Shown piece after piece: positions 13,081-26,716 of a stretch of 64,000 nucleotides of DNA. Each line of letters starts with the position of its first letter. Within the stretch, counting starts at the first letter, position 1. Source of the stretch: Physcomitrium patens (Eukaryota; Streptophyta; Bryopsida; Funariales; Funariaceae); contig NC_037257.1 in NCBI RefSeq assembly GCF_000002425.4, positions 15,696,708-15,760,707 of the forward strand, in the 5' to 3' direction. The notes below the pieces were generated by a model. That model did no database searches, was not told the DNA's origin, and was given only the letters and a program-made list of their open reading frames with translations. A program made the translations under genes and the position numbers.

Positions 13081-13807
13081 ATAGGAGACCTCGTAGAGTT
13101 AGAGAAAAAAGGAGGAAAAGGAAGAGGGCATTCGGAGATCATGATATTTGGAGTTGGAGAGCTAGCTTCAAGCTCCTTCGAAAGGTGTAGAATTGGGTTT
13201 CATAAGATTTGGAAGGATGTTGCAATCGTTGCTTAAAGTCAGTGTTTATATTGGTGAATTGGATTTTTGCAATAAAGTAAAGGCTAATACTATTGACTGT
13301 TTTGTGAAATTAGAGAGACATTTGTAGTTAAAATTTTAGAGGTGTCTAGATGGTTGAATATACTAAGTGCATACAAAAATTTGTATTAATCTTACAATAC
13401 GGATAGAGCATATTTGATCATTAGTGTAAAGAGAAATCAGAAGTTGGCATATTGGAGTTGTTTAGGGTTTTTGTAATATCTGAGATCTACCAACTGGAAT
13501 AAGATGAATTTTGAAGCAATAAGTCGAGGACTTAATGGCAAAGCTGCATATAAAGTTTGAATGAGAATTAATGGTCAGACAAGGAGAAATTACAAGTTAA
13601 AGTTCATCATCAACCTTCTAGGCGGCGGTTAAGGGACTTCAGCGTGGATTTACGGTGTTTTCTTGCAATCTATAAGTTGGATTGGATTGAACTTCTTGAG
13701 TATTTAGAAGATTTGTAAAGATACTAGTGGTAGAAGTCTCACAACAATCAAACGATCAGATTGAAAATTACAGCTTGTCGAAGCTTGCTGTCTAAGGTTA
13801 GGATTTA

Positions 13808-13892
13808 TAAAAATAAATAAATAAAAAATAAATAAAAATAAAAAATAAAAAATAAAAAAATAAATGAAATAAAAATAATAATAATAAATAAC
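13808..13892. repeat. AAATA/AAAT microsatellite
   Basis: Imperfect (AAATA)n and (AAT)n runs inside the solo LTR; absent from the matching part of the other LTR copy. Confidence 0.9.
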
Positions 13893-14104
13893 AAAAGAAT
13901 CTGTGCTTATAATATCCAAAAGCTATTAAAAATAGTATTTTAAGTACTTTTTATTGCGATTAAGCTTTTACATTGAAATCCAAAATAGTTTGTATTTAGA
14001 TGGTTGAAATCCACTAGACTACTTGGATACTTATAAAACATCATTTTATCTTCAACAGCCAGATGCCTGGTACGTTCTCAAGCTAGATAGCACGTAATAT
14101 GACA

Positions 14105-16640
14105 TCGGACTATGACCAATTTCAACTTGCAGAAGGAAATAGAGATATGACAATAATGAGAATACTACTTGGATTAGTTAGAATGTGTACTCTTCCTCAA
14201 GGAGCAACCAACTCAATTGCACATATGATGAATGAGATGAATAAGGTATTGAGAGATTTTATTCCTGAAAAGACTATGCCTTTTCTAGATGATGTTCCTA
14301 TAAAAGGGTGCAAAGAAGAAGACAAGGATGAAACTTTAAATAAGAAGGGGTGTTGCAAGTATATTGTTGATCATATACAAGATTGTAAAAAAATAGACTT
14401 GATTTAGAGAAGTTCATCTTATATTATTGGGTACAAAATCTACATTTGGAGTACAAGAAGTTATGATTGTTGGACATTTATTTAGATTTTATATAAGAAA
14501 ACCAGATTCAACTAAAGTTGATGCAATTGAAATAATGAAAGAGGATTGTAGTTCTTTAAAAGAGGTTTACAGGTTTTTAGATGCATGTATATTTTATCAT
14601 ATTTGAATTCTTTATTATGCTCACATAGTGGATCCATTGTATAAACTATTACATAAGAATTATCAATTTAAATGGGAAGAAAAGTATGTTAAAGCAATGC
14701 AAAGATTGAAGAAATTATTGATATCGCCTCCGATGTTGAGAAAAATTGATTATAAGTACAATAGATTAGAAATTCTTACTGAGGATACTAGTCCGATTGC
14801 CATTGGATGGACTGTAGGTCAGGGTGACTCAAATGGACATAGATTTGCAATGCAATTTGGAGCTAAAGTTTTAAGTACTCACCAACGTGCATATTCACAG
14901 GTAAAAAAGGAACTATGGAAAGTTGTTTTAGCTATGAAAGCTGAAAAGGATTATTTGATTGGAGCTTTGGTGGTAATTGAAACAAATTATTTGCCTTTAC
15001 TTGGAATGATTATCAATTGTACAACATCAGATATTATGATGTTGAGATGAATTGCTTATATCAAATCACTAAATCTAGAGTTTAGATATATTGAGAGAAA
15101 AGATAATTTGGTAGCAGATATGTTATTTCAAGTAGTATATGAAAGAAAAGACAAGATAGTTGAAGATATTGATGATGTTGGAAAAAAATTCTATTCACTA
15201 TCAAATCTTAATAAAGAGCACAAGATGTTTTTTGAAGAGCTTTATGAAGGAGAATTACTAGAAATTGGTCTTTATTTGAATACCTTGTCTAAACGAGAGA
15301 ATTGGTCAACAAAAAAATTTAATCAAATAAAAAAGAAGGATTATAGATTTTTGCTTCAAAAAGGGTTTTTATGGAAGAGACCAAAGAAAGGAATTGGATT
15401 GCCAAGACGGATAGTAGGTATTAAAGAAGATCAACAAAAACTACTCACAGAGTTTCATGAGAACCTATGGGTAGAACATAGAGGAATTTGGACTCCTTTT
15501 GCTAAAATGAAGGAACGATATTAGTGAAAGAATATGTATTGAGATGTAACTTTGTTTGTATAGTCTTATGTAACTTATCAGATGTATTCAAATATACGAC
15601 ATCGAGATGGATTGCATCCAACATATCCTTTGGCTATTCATTTTAAATGGGTTGTAGATTTGGTTATTATACCGATGGGACTATGGCAAATGAGATATTT
15701 AGTTTTGGATCGTGAAGATTTATCAAATCGAGTAGAAGACAAGGTACTAAGAATAAAGTCCATAGATGGAATTTGTAGGTTTTTACTTAAGGAAGTTATT
15801 TGTTGCTATGGAGTGTAGGAAAGATCATTGCAGATTGAAGAGAATTAGATGTATATAAAGCTCGTGATTTTTTTAGAGATGTGGGATCAAATTATCATTG
15901 ACTACTACTTATAATCTAGAGGAAAAAACAAAGAGTGAACGTTGGCATCCACTAATTGTAAAAGCCTTAGTTAAAGCTTGCAATGGAAGAGTGAGAGAAT
16001 GGCCTCAACTTCTACCTTATACATTATGGGCTGATCAAACAACACATAGTTCGGTGACATGATATATGCCAATTGAACTTATGACAGGTCAAAAATCAAT
16101 TATGTCGATTGAAGAAAATGTGCCAACTTGGAGTATGCTACCATGAGAAAATGGGTTGACAAGAAAAGAATTATTAGCCATTAGAAGCCGGCAACTTGAA
16201 TAAAGATCAAAAGATAAGGCACTAGCATTAAAAAGATTACCAAAGGTAAGGTTAGGAAATAAGACTCGATTTGTTAAGTAACGTCAATTGAGACGTAGAG
16301 CAATTGAAGAAGGTGATTGAGTATTTGTTTATGATAGCAGTTTGGATAACCAACATAGTACTTTACAGAAGTTTTCAAAACGTTGGTTTGGACCATATGT
16401 GGTAGTAACAGTTCATGATAATGCCACATATTCATTAAAGGAATTAGATGGTACAAGGTTGAAAATACCTTTTGCAAAAAAGCGAGTGAAGATTTTTAAA
16501 AGACAAGATAGAGAAATCAATATGGAGGATCATGCTAAAGATATTGATATTTTTGAAGAAGACAATTATTTTGAAGAAGATAGTAAAAATAGAAATGAAG
16601 GATTTGATGAAGAAAATAAAAATATGGTGTGATGCCAATT
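14105..16640 (+). pseudogene. Element C RT 3' part, RNase H and integrase (fossil)
   Basis: RT resumes at once with 'YDQFQLAEGNRD', 'MCTLPQGATNS' and the 'PFLDDVPIKG' active-site block (14110-14330). RNase H is about 14620-15130 ('AIGWTVGQGD', 'DYLIGALVV', 'MVADML'). Integrase runs about 15210-16540 and ends with a 'KRWFGPYVVV' block and an acidic tail to 16632. No chromodomain was found. Confidence 0.85.
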
Positions 16641-16697
16641 AAGACATATGGTTCATTTGGCACATGTCGGAGGATGCTTAGGTTAAGAAAAGATGGA

Positions 16698-18020
16698 TGT
16701 CATGATGTAATACGACTATATAGTGAAATTATAATCAAAATTGAATTTCTAATTAATATCTAAATATCTTAATTCAATTATAATTTGAGGTATCTAAACA
16801 TGGCTTTTATAAAAGCCTCTTAGGTTATTTTCTTATCTTAATAATTAGTAGGTTGAAGGTTAATTAATAATTTTATTTTCTAGATTGTAGAGACTCTTCT
16901 ACTACCTTAGAAAGACCATAAATTGATGAAATCAGGATAGATGAGATAAATAATTAATATAGTTGGTACTAAGATTAAGTTGAGAGTAGGATTGGGCTAA
17001 AAAATCCTTAGGATAGAATAGATTGATACCCGGGGGTTGACCGTTTGTGAGACAGAGTCGAAATCAGACCACTAGCCACTAAAACGACGGCTTAGGGCAA
17101 AATAGGATTTCATTTGAAGATTGGAGGTTAAAATTTGAGAGCTAGCTTGAAGTTCTTTCTAGAGACATAAGAATTATTTTGAGAAGATTTTAGAAGACTT
17201 AGCAATTGTTGTTCAAAGTCAGGGTTTGTATCAGTGATTTGGGTTTTATATAATATAACTAGGGCTAGAAATTTTGGCTAGTTCGTGTAATTGGTGTGAC
17301 ATCTATAGTTGAAAATTTGAAATTATTTGGATTATCAGGTGTGCTAAGTGTATAAAATTTTTTGTAATAATCTAACAATGTAATTTAGAGATATCTAGTT
17401 TTTAGCACAAGAGAATTTTAGAAGGTGGCAGTTTGAGGTTGGGCAGGATTTCTATGATATCTAATGATCTATCAATTCGATCTAGGTGAAAAATAGCATG
17501 GTATTGGAAGACTTCAAGATCAAGCTACACACCAATTTTGAGACAAAGTTAGTAGTTGAAAAGAAAGAAATCACTGCTCGGATTTCTGCTTCACTTTTCA
17601 AGTTGGCGGCCAAGTAACATTAGTGCAATTTTTGGAGGATTTCTCAAAATCTGTAAGTTGGATTGGACTAAAAATTCTTGAATATATAGAAGACTTACAT
17701 TGAAAATTTCATGCAAAATTCTACATCAAGTGGAAAATCAAATTAGATGTTACAGCTTGTTAAAATTCACTGATTAAGATTGGGGCTTACAAGAAAAATA
17801 TAAATTGCTTAAATATGAAAGTAATAAGATAATTGGGATTTATGTATGGTTAAGAATACTAAAAAGAGTGTTTTAAGCACTTTTGAATTAAAATTCAGAT
17901 TATATTCTTCTCGTATGGATAAAACCTATTAGAATTTCTTGGTTACTTGTGAAACATAATCTCACCTTCTACAACTAAGTGTTTGGTACATTCGTGAGTA
18001 ATACAACATGTAATATGACA
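16698..18020 (+). repeat. Element C right LTR (1323 bp)
   Basis: Inverted ends TGTCATGATGTAAT and ACATGTAATATGACA. It is preceded by a purine-rich tract (aagaaaagatgga) ending at 16697. The 3' part aligns with the solo LTR at 13140-14104. The right flank is chromovirus D RNase H sequence. Confidence 0.85.
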
Positions 18021-18029
18021 GTATCAATT

Positions 18030-19933
18030 TTTCTAAGCCATTTTCTATGGAAACAGACACATCAAACTTTGCTTTGGATGTTGTATTATCACAAATAGGA
18101 ATAGATGATAAACTTCATCCAATAGCTTTTCATTCCAAAAAATATTCAGCAGCCAAGATCAACTATAAGATCTACAACAAAGAACTTCTTGCAATCGTGG
18201 ATTTGTTTCAAGAGTGGCACCATTATCTAGAATGTACTCCTAGTCAAATCAGTATAAATATAGATTACAAGACCTTGAATATTTTATATCAGCACATATT
18301 TTGAATCATCGCCAAGCTTATTGGAGTATTTTTTTATCAAGATTCAAATTTAAGATTACTTATCGACCAGAAAAACAACAAGATTTGTCAGATGCACTTC
18401 TAGACAATCTTATCTTGTACCAAAGGAAGGAGATGCTTCTTTTGATCAGCAACAAAATATTACCTTGAAGCCAAAACATCTTCACCTTCGAGGAATGAAA
18501 TCAACACTAACTATTGATTCAACTTTCATTAAGCAAGTTCACTCAAATATATCTTCTGATCCTCTTATTCGTAATATTAGAAAAAATCCATCAAGGTCTC
18601 ATGTTACTTCCAAGTTTGAATTCAAAAACAATCTACTATATTTTAAGAGACGCCTATATATTCCAGAAGGTGAAGCTTGATTGTGTGTTCTTCAAGCTTG
18701 TCATGACTTTCCAACAGTAGGACATTTTGGGTACAATAAAACTTTCGAACTAATATCTAGATATTTTTGGTGGCCTCAAATGTGGAATGTAGTCAAAGAT
18801 TTTGTACAACCTTTTGATGTTTGCTCAAGATCAAAAACTCCTTGTCATCGACCTTAAAGACTTCTTCAGCCATTATCCATTCGAGAACAACCTTTGTCTT
18901 TTCTTTTCTATGGATTTCATCACGGATCTTTCAATCTTAGGTTCTTATGATTCTATATTTATGATAGTAGAGCATTTTACGAAGATGGTATATTTTGTAT
19001 TATGTACAAAATCTATCACAGATAAAAAAAATAGCTAAGCTCTTTCTTCACAATATCTATCACTATTATGGATTACCCAAGGATATTATATCAGTTAGGC
19101 AAATTGAGTTTGCATTAAGATTTTTACGGATTTTTTTTAAGATTCTAAAAGTAGATATAAAACTATCTTTGGTATTCCATCCTCAGACTGATGGAAAAAT
19201 GGAGTGTGTTAATCAAGTTTTGGAGTAGTATTTAAGATGTACCATCAACTACCAACAAGATGATTGGATAACTCTTTTGCCATTGGTAGAGTTTTCTTAT
19301 AATAATACGGTACATTCTTCTACAAAACAAACACCTTTCTTTGCCAATTATGGTTATCATCCGCAACTTGATAATTTTGACTTTTCAAAAGCTGATAATC
19401 ATGGAGCAAAAGATTTGACAAATCATTTATCAGAGCTACATACAACAATGAAGGCTCAGTTAAAAGAAGCTCAAGAACAACAAAAGATCAATGTAGATGT
19501 CTTTCAAAAGAAACAACCACCATTCCACATGGATAAAAAGATATGGTTACTTCATCACAATATCAAGACCACTCGTCCTTGTGATAAGTTGGACTATGGA
19601 AGGCTTGGACTATTTTTTATTTTTCCACAAATCAATCCAATTGCATATCGTTTACACATACCAGAGTCAATGAAAATCCATTCAATATTCCATATATCTC
19701 TTCTTGAACTATATAAGATAGTGGACATACCAAAAAGAAGACAAGCTCCACTTCCTTCTATAGAAATAGACAATAATGAAGAATTTGAAGTGGAAGAAGT
19801 CCTAGATTCAAGGTGGCGCCAAAATAAATTAGAATATCTTATCTATTGGCATAGATATGATATTAATGAATGCACACAGGAGCCAGTAAAGAATCTTACA
19901 AATGTAAAAAAGGTGGTGGAGGCTTTTTGTTGA
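18030..19933 (+). pseudogene. Element D RNase H, integrase and chromodomain (fossil)
   Basis: RNase H: 'METDTSNFALDVVLSQ', 'HPIAFHSKK' (18047-18300). Integrase: about 18690-19260, with 'MDFITDL' and 'FHPQTDGKME' blocks. The tail at 19277-19933 ends with a chromodomain (about 19778-19930; 'EEFEVEEVLDSR' start, aromatic 'YLIYWHRYD' strand). Confidence 0.85.
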
Positions 19934-20515
19934 CGACATCCATCAAAATCAAGATGACAACCTTCTTTTTAAAAGAAATAAGATTTAAGCAAGATAACAT
20001 TCTACTTTCAATTCTTATTTATAGCTTCTTTGTAGTTGTGATGTTGAGGAGATGAAAAACCAACAACCAGTAGATTCAATTCAAGAGCCTTTGTTTTCTG
20101 ACATGCTAGAGAAGACATTATTTTTGTCATAATCTTTAAGATGATGCAATCAAGATGAAGATCCTCAAGAACGATATATTTTTTTTTGAATAGATGGCGA
20201 GATACAATGCATTTAGTATCACAACTTTAGAAAGGACTCCCGATATTTGGTGATTTTACTAGAAGTAGGAACAACTCTTGATAGTGTTTTAAATGTTTTA
20301 TTTGAAAGAAGTTATGAAGGCCTCAACAACAATCAAATAATAGGGTAGTCTTCCTACCTTGGTATGGGACACTATCAACGGTTGAGAGGTCCTATCAATC
20401 ATCTTCAAAGAGAATAAAGATCAAAGTACGTAGCAAATATAATTTGCTACATCTTAGACTTCCTCGAGATGTGATCACCGCTTCTCATGGAATTCGTCCC
20501 TAGAAGGGGAGATAA

Positions 20516-21065
20516 TGTCACGAATATATATTTATTGTAATTGTTAACTAAGTGATATGAATAGGTAGATATAGGTAAAAATAGATTAATTTCATAATAT
20601 CTTCTAGAGGACCTTCCTAAAAGCTTCATCGATGTTGCTTTGACTTTACATATATTTATACTTGATTAGTAGGTTAGAAACTTGGTCAACAAGTTAACCA
20701 CGTACCATACATGGTGGTAGCTTGTAGAACAAGCTAACTATATGGCATCCATATAGAAAACTTACCTTATAAGTTAAGATATATGTTAAGCAAAGTCAAC
20801 ACGTTTGTGGAGGTCCTATAGAACATCGCCACATAGCTCCTAGGTAGATAGTATATATAGAGGCAAGAATGAAGCCTTCTTCACTCTTGTCAATTTTTTT
20901 CTTGCTTCTAGTCTAGTTTCAAAGGTCTCTAGTTTTCTTGACTTTTGGCAATAGCCATTCTAATTTCTTTCTTAATATACATATTTAGTTATTTCTATTT
21001 TGTCATCTTTCTTTGAAAAAAGTCTCACTTATTTATTTATTTTTATAAAATTCTTATCCTTGATA
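20516..21065 (+). repeat. Element D 3' LTR (550 bp)
   Basis: Starts TGTCAC after a purine tract (agaaggggagataa) and ends CCTTGATA, as both LTRs of element E do; the length is identical (550 bp). A TATA-like box (tatatatag) precedes ACTCTTGTCAA at 20883-20893, the same arrangement as in E. Confidence 0.85.
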
Positions 21066-24000
21066 TTTCCTTGAAATAGGCATTTATGTTGATCTTTTAT
21101 TATTCTTGAGATTTCTTTAATTGTGCCTTCATTGTTGCATGTAGATTTGACAAATAATTTTTCAAACTTTTTGCTGTAGGATTATCAATTTTTAAAAAAT
21201 CAAAGATATTTAATCATAGATGGTTACCATAATTGACAAAAAAATGTGTTTTTTGAATAAAATAATGTATCTTATTATTATATACAAATTCTACCAATGG
21301 CAAAAGAATTGTGCAATCATCTTAATCATTATTGATGGTATATCTCAAATTCTACTTCAAAACTTGATTCATTTGTTTTTTTTGTCCATCAATTTGAAGA
21401 TGAAAAGCCTAAGTCAATTTCATATCTAACTTTAATATTTTTAAAAATATTTTCTAAAATCTTAATATAAACTATGTTCTTTTATTTGATATAATATCTT
21501 TTAATAATCCATGATAGTGATAGATATTGTTAAGAAAAGCATAATTATTTTTTTACCTAAAATTATTTTTGTACATTATACAAAATTTTCTATTTTTATA
21601 AAATAATCTATAATTATGAACATAAAATCATATAAATTTTAATTTAAAAGATCTATAATAAAATCTATAAAATCAAAATATCATTGTTGTTCTAATATTA
21701 GTAATAGTTAGCAAAGTTTGATGCATATTTTTTTATAAAAAAATATCTTAAAAATTTGACATAATATAAGATTAATGCTAAAATAAATTATTTTTTTAAA
21801 GCATCAAATAGTTTAATGCTTAGACTTCTTTACTCTATTGAAGTTTATCTTTATAAGTCAAATGTATAAGTAGAGCTGTAACTTGAAAAAAATTCTTCAT
21901 AAAGATTTAATAGTAATTGGTAAAGTTCAAAAAATATTATATATTACTTATTATTCTTAAAATCTTTTAATCTATAATATTCTAAGCTTTCTTAAAATCT
22001 ATTATGAAGCTTTTATTGGAAATGATGTATCCTAAGAAGTTAACTTGAATAATATAGAATAGACACTTTTTTTTATCTTAGCATATAATCTTGCATCTCT
22101 AAGATTTTGTAATACATGACAAACATCAAGTCTATGATATTTTATGTTCTTAGAGTAGATTAAAATATTGTCTAAATAATAGATAATAAAATCATTAAAA
22201 AATTCACAAAAAATGTCATTCATAAGATGTTGAAAAGTAGTTGGTGTGTTTGTGAGTCCAAAAGATATGATATATTTGAAATATCCATACCTAATTCAAA
22301 AATTAGTCTTTTATTTATCTCTTTTTTTGATGCAAATCAAGTTGTATGCTCTTCATAGATCTATTTTTGTATAAATCTTTATTCAATTAAATTGATTAAG
22401 AAGTCTTAAAATCAAAGATAAAGGATATCTATTCTTGATGGTAATCTTGTTAAGTCTTTGATAGTTTATACACATTTATAGAGATCTATCTTTTTTCTTT
22501 ATAAATAAGATAAGAACTCTTATTAGAGATTTTGAATGGAATATGAAGTTTTTAGTTAAATTATCATCAATGTATTCTTTTAGAATAGCCAAATTATTCT
22601 ACGGTAAGCTATAGATTAGTTCAAATGGCAATTGGGCTCCTTCTAAAAGATCAATTGAACAATCATAGAATTGATATTTTAGAAGAATATATGTATTATA
22701 TTTTCAAAAACATCCTAAAAAACATGATACTTATTAAAAATACTACTTAATGTCTTTTTACCATCAAAAATAGATGTGGCATATATAGCAAAAGATGACC
22801 CTTCTTTTGCTACATGTATAAAAGCTCTTACACCTGTCATTAAGGATTTGAATATATTAAACTTAGATATTTTTACTTCACTAATAAAATTTTGGATTAA
22901 ATTACAAGACAAGTTAAGGTTATAAGGAATCCAATTTATTTGATGATTATACTTTTTTAACTACAATAATTCTAAAATAATTGGATTAAAAGAAGATCTT
23001 ATCATATTAAATGTTACTATGTTATTATAAATTTTAATTATTATATTCAAAGAAATAATCTAATGGATAACATCTCTAAAAGACAACAAATGACCATATG
23101 ACTTTTAGATGTATAAGCTTAGTTTTCTTAACTAAAGATATTTTTTGTTTTTTGACAAAGTGTTTATCTATAAAATAAGATGATGATCTTAAATCTAATA
23201 AAGTAAAGATTTTGTAATTTTTAGGTCCTAAATATATATATATCTATTATTAGATAAGGTAAAAGATTTGAGGAATTAATATGATCTTTATAAGATATTG
23301 CATATAATTCTAGCTGCACGATTCCTATTATAACCAAAGAAACTTGTTTTTTGATACATTAACTTTTCTAGCAACCTTGCTCCTTATTTTTTTATTCCAT
23401 TGCTACTTTAAATAATATTAAGCAATAAACTTAGCTTCTCCATAATATAAATATAAACCTTCTTCATAATATTAAGGCTTTGCTTACTTATTGAGAAATT
23501 TAACATATTGTATTAATTTGTATTGATTCCGACTTTGTTAAATAAGTTTTTGAAAACTTAGGAATTGTGATTATTACATAACTTGTTTCTCTTTAGCCAA
23601 ATATTTTTTCTTGACACCTTTCAAATAGTTGATTATTGCATACAATGGCTTATGTAATAGATTATTTTAAAGAATCTTCTTTTGATATTGTTAATGATAA
23701 ATCTATAGTATTAACTTTTAACTTATATTAAAATTAATTGATAAATAATTTATTATTTTAATCTATATTACAAGCAAGGTTTTGAATTTAGTAGCATATA
23801 TAGTAATTGACAATGATTCTTCTTGTAAAGATAAGAAGTTGATTTCTACTATACTTTCTTGATGACTTTCTTTAAATGTGGCCATAAATAATTCTAGAAT
23901 TGAATTCAAATTATAAAAGAGCCATGAATCATTGTCCATCAAAGGTGCAAACTAAGAGAGAGTACTTCAAAATAGAAGTTGCTCCTATCAATCCAACTTG

Positions 24001-25160
24001 AGTAAATTTAAGAAAGTATTGAAAAAAATGTAACTTGAGATAAGACTTTGCCAAAGTCTTCAAAATTTTGATCTTATTCCATCAAACTTCTTAAGTATAC
24101 TAATCCTTGCCTCCTTTTTTTTTTATAGAAGTAAGACTTTTTAGATTAAATTGTGATATTAATCTATTTTTTTCTTCAATTATACAATTTCTTGGCATAG
24201 ACTTTGGACTTCTTTCATAGATGTACTTCTATTTTTGTAGTTGGCATTAGTAATGCATGAAATTTCCATTGTAAGAGTATTGATAAGATCATAAAATCTG
24301 CAATAGTTATAAATCTATTCTTGCTTCCTCCAAATGTAGCATCTATAATTTTTCTTTTATTTTAAATAACTTAATAAATCCACAAGTTAAATAGAAAAGA
24401 GTAATCTGCAACCTCTAATATCAAATGAGAATTTCTACAATGAAGGGTGATCTATTCTTTTAAAAAAATATCACAATTTAGAAAAAAAAGAATATTAGTT
24501 TAAAAATAGATAGCTAAAAATCTTTGAAATATAATAATGGAAGTAAAGTAATCCACTTATTTTTTAAAAATAAAATATGAATAATTAATTAGCACTTGTA
24601 TCAATCTATCAAAGACAAGAATTCAAAAAAGATACGTAAACCAGTGAAAAATAAATCAAAGAGAGATAAAAATAATAAAAAAATAAAAAAATAAATATAT
24701 TTAATAAGAAATTGGAATGGCTATTATCAAAGATTAGAAAGTTAGAGACTCTTAAAATTATACTAGAAGTAAGCAAGGAGTTGATAAGAGTGAAGAAGGC
24801 TTCATTCTTGCCTTTATATATATGTACTATCTATCTAAAAGCTACATAGTGACATTTTATAGGATATCCAATATATGTCCAATTTGCAAGATATGCATCT
24901 ATTTTATAAGATAAGTTTCTTATCTTTGTACCATGTAGTTAGCTTGTTCAATAAGTTATTGATACGTCTGACATATGGCTAATTTTTTAGCCAACTTTTT
25001 AATCTATCAATCACCTATAGATATGTTTAAAGATAAAAATGCATCTATAAAGCTTTTGAGAAGATTTTCTATAAGTTATTATTAAATTAATCTAATTTTA
25101 TCAACTTCTATGTATTCATATTATTAAGATAACTATTACAATAAATATGTATATCATAGA
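21066..25160 (-). mobile_element. Element H: reverse-strand Tcn1-like chromovirus with 5' LTR
   Basis: On the minus strand, from right to left: 5' LTR (25160-24607), gag with a zinc-knuckle relic (about 24300-23330), protease (about 23060-22620), RT (about 22620-21830, including a 'YYLDNILIYSKN' block) and part of integrase (about 21700-21070). The 3' end is missing where D's LTR stands. Heavily broken. Confidence 0.82.
24607..25160 (-). repeat. Element H 5' LTR (about 554 bp, reverse)
   Basis: Reverse complement of the 550-bp LTR type seen in E and D. The inner edge 'tatcaaag' at 24607 matches the CCTTGATA end; the outer edge near 25160 is the decayed TGTCATAGAC start. TTGATAAGAGT at 24781-24791 is the decayed transcript-start motif. 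Confidence 0.75.
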
Positions 25161-26168
25161 ATAATCTTTATAAATTTATTTTTTATATATCTTTTTTTAA
25201 TTAAATTTATCAAAAAATTCTTAATATAAAAAATAGAATATATTTATTATTGATGGCTTAAAACTTGTCAAATCTCCAATAATCTACATACATCCAGAGT
25301 AATCCTATATTTTTATTTACACCTAATATAAGAATTTTGTTAGAATTTTAAATAGTATACAAAAATTTTAACTATATTCTTGTTAATGTATTATTTGAAT
25401 GTGGCCAATTTGTTTTTTGAAATAAGCTATAGATTGGTTTAAATGGCAATTGAAATCCTTCTTAAATATTAATTGAACAATCATAGAGACAATCCTTTAA
25501 AATAATTTTTACATTCTTCTTCTCAAAAATATCTTGATAATTTTAATAGTAGCTTAGAATACTACTTGAATTCTTTTTACTATCAAAACTAAATGTAGAG
25601 TAAATAAAAAAAGAATATCTTTTTTTTTAGCATACATAAAAATTCTTGTATTTACTAATAAGAATTTGGTTTTATTTGACTTATAACTTTTTACTTTGAT
25701 AATAGAAATTTAATTTATACTACAAAAAAAAAAATATATTATAAGAAATCTAATCTATTTGAAGATTATACATCTCTAGCCATAATAAAACTAAAATAAT
25801 TAGATTGAAAAGATATCTAATAACATTAAATATCATAAAGCAATTATAACCATTACTTGCTACATTTAAAAGAATAGTTTTATGAATAACATCTCTAAAT
25901 GATAATAAATAACTATCTATAACTTCTATGTATATAAACTTAGTTTTTTCTTTCTTTTAATAAAATATTTATCTAATAAATTTAAGATTCTTAAATTTAA
26001 TAAAAAAAAGATTTTACAATTTTTTAAACATAAATAAATATTCATTGTAAAAAAAATATTTACAAAGAAGATAAATTTTTTATTCATCTTTGACAACCAT
26101 GCTTATTATTTTTTAATTCTGTTACTTCTTTGATTAATATTGAACAATGTGCTTAAATTCTATACAAA
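25161..26168 (-). mobile_element. Element I: reverse-strand chromovirus fragment
   Basis: The minus strand aligns with RT N-terminal, protease and gag zinc-knuckle sequence of H and B. No LTR is attached. A broken fragment between the H LTR and the left LTR of J. Confidence 0.65.
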
Positions 26169-26716
26169 TATCATAGACATATATTTATTGTAATTACTAT
26201 TTGAATAATATGAATAAGTAAAAATAGATATAAGTAGATTAATATCATAATATCTTTTAGAAAAGCTTCTTAAAAGCTCGATAGATATTGTTTTGACTTT
26301 ACATGTGTTTATAGTTAATTAATAGGTTAGAAACTTGGTCAACAAGTTAATCACGTGCTACATGTCTTAATAGCTTGCAGAATAAGCTAACTATGTCGTG
26401 CTCATATAGAAAACTTGCTTTGCAATTTAAGATATATATCATCCAAAGTCAATACATTCTAGAAGTCCTATAGAATGTCACTATGTAGCTACTAGGTAGA
26501 TAGTATATATAGAAGCAAAAATAAACTCTTCTTCACTCTTATCAACTTTATTCTTGCTTCTAATCTAATTTCAAGAAGTCTCTAGTTTTTTTATCTTTTG
26601 GCAATAGTCGATTCAATTTCTTTTTAATATATATATTTTTTTATTTTTATTTTGTCGTACTTCATTGAAAAAGACTTACTTATTTATTTTCTTTCATCAA
26701 TTTCTTGTGCTTAATA
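26169..26716 (+). repeat. Element J left LTR (548 bp)
   Basis: Aligns with the 550-bp LTR of E and D from its decayed TGTCATAGAC start to a TTAATA end. ACTCTTATCAA (26535-26545) sits after a TATA box. A decayed complement, TTGTTAAGAAT, lies at 26719-26729 just inside the LTR. Confidence 0.75.

Larger units (their letters stand above)
12217..14104 (+). mobile_element. Solo LTR of the C family inserted in element C RT
   Basis: It begins TGTCGTGTTCTAATAAAACT, similar to the start of the 16698-18020 LTR, and ends CACGTAATATGACA like it. About 13140-14104 aligns with about 17120-18020. Flanks TTGG (12213-12216) and TCGG (14105-14108) look like a 4-bp target duplication with one C-to-T change. No internal gag-pol is present. 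It is longer (1888 bp) than the 1323-bp LTR because of extra sequence at about 12290-13080. Confidence 0.75.
8760..18020 (+). mobile_element. Element C: Ty3/gypsy LTR retrotransposon carrying a nested solo LTR
   Basis: gag, protease, RT, RNase H and integrase remnants follow in order on the plus strand, ending in a complete 1323-bp right LTR (16698-18020) with TGTCAT...ATGACA ends. Only the last 25 or so bases of the left LTR remain (to 8785). RT is split by a solo LTR of the same family (12217-14104). The protein blocks ('KNLGHKF', 'PRAHLP', 'DDVPIKGC', 'DYLIGA') belong to a gypsy lineage distinct from the chromoviruses nearby, and I see no chromodomain. The right flank runs straight into the RNase H of chromovirus D, so C inserted there. 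Better preserved than A but with many breaks. Confidence 0.88.
18021..21065 (+). mobile_element. Element D: Tcn1-like chromovirus, 3' half
   Basis: RNase H, integrase, C-terminal chromodomain and a 550-bp 3' LTR closely match element E in order and sequence. The 5' half is missing, because D is met at its RNase H by the end of element C. Sequence after the LTR is reverse element H. Moderately preserved; several breaks. Confidence 0.88.
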
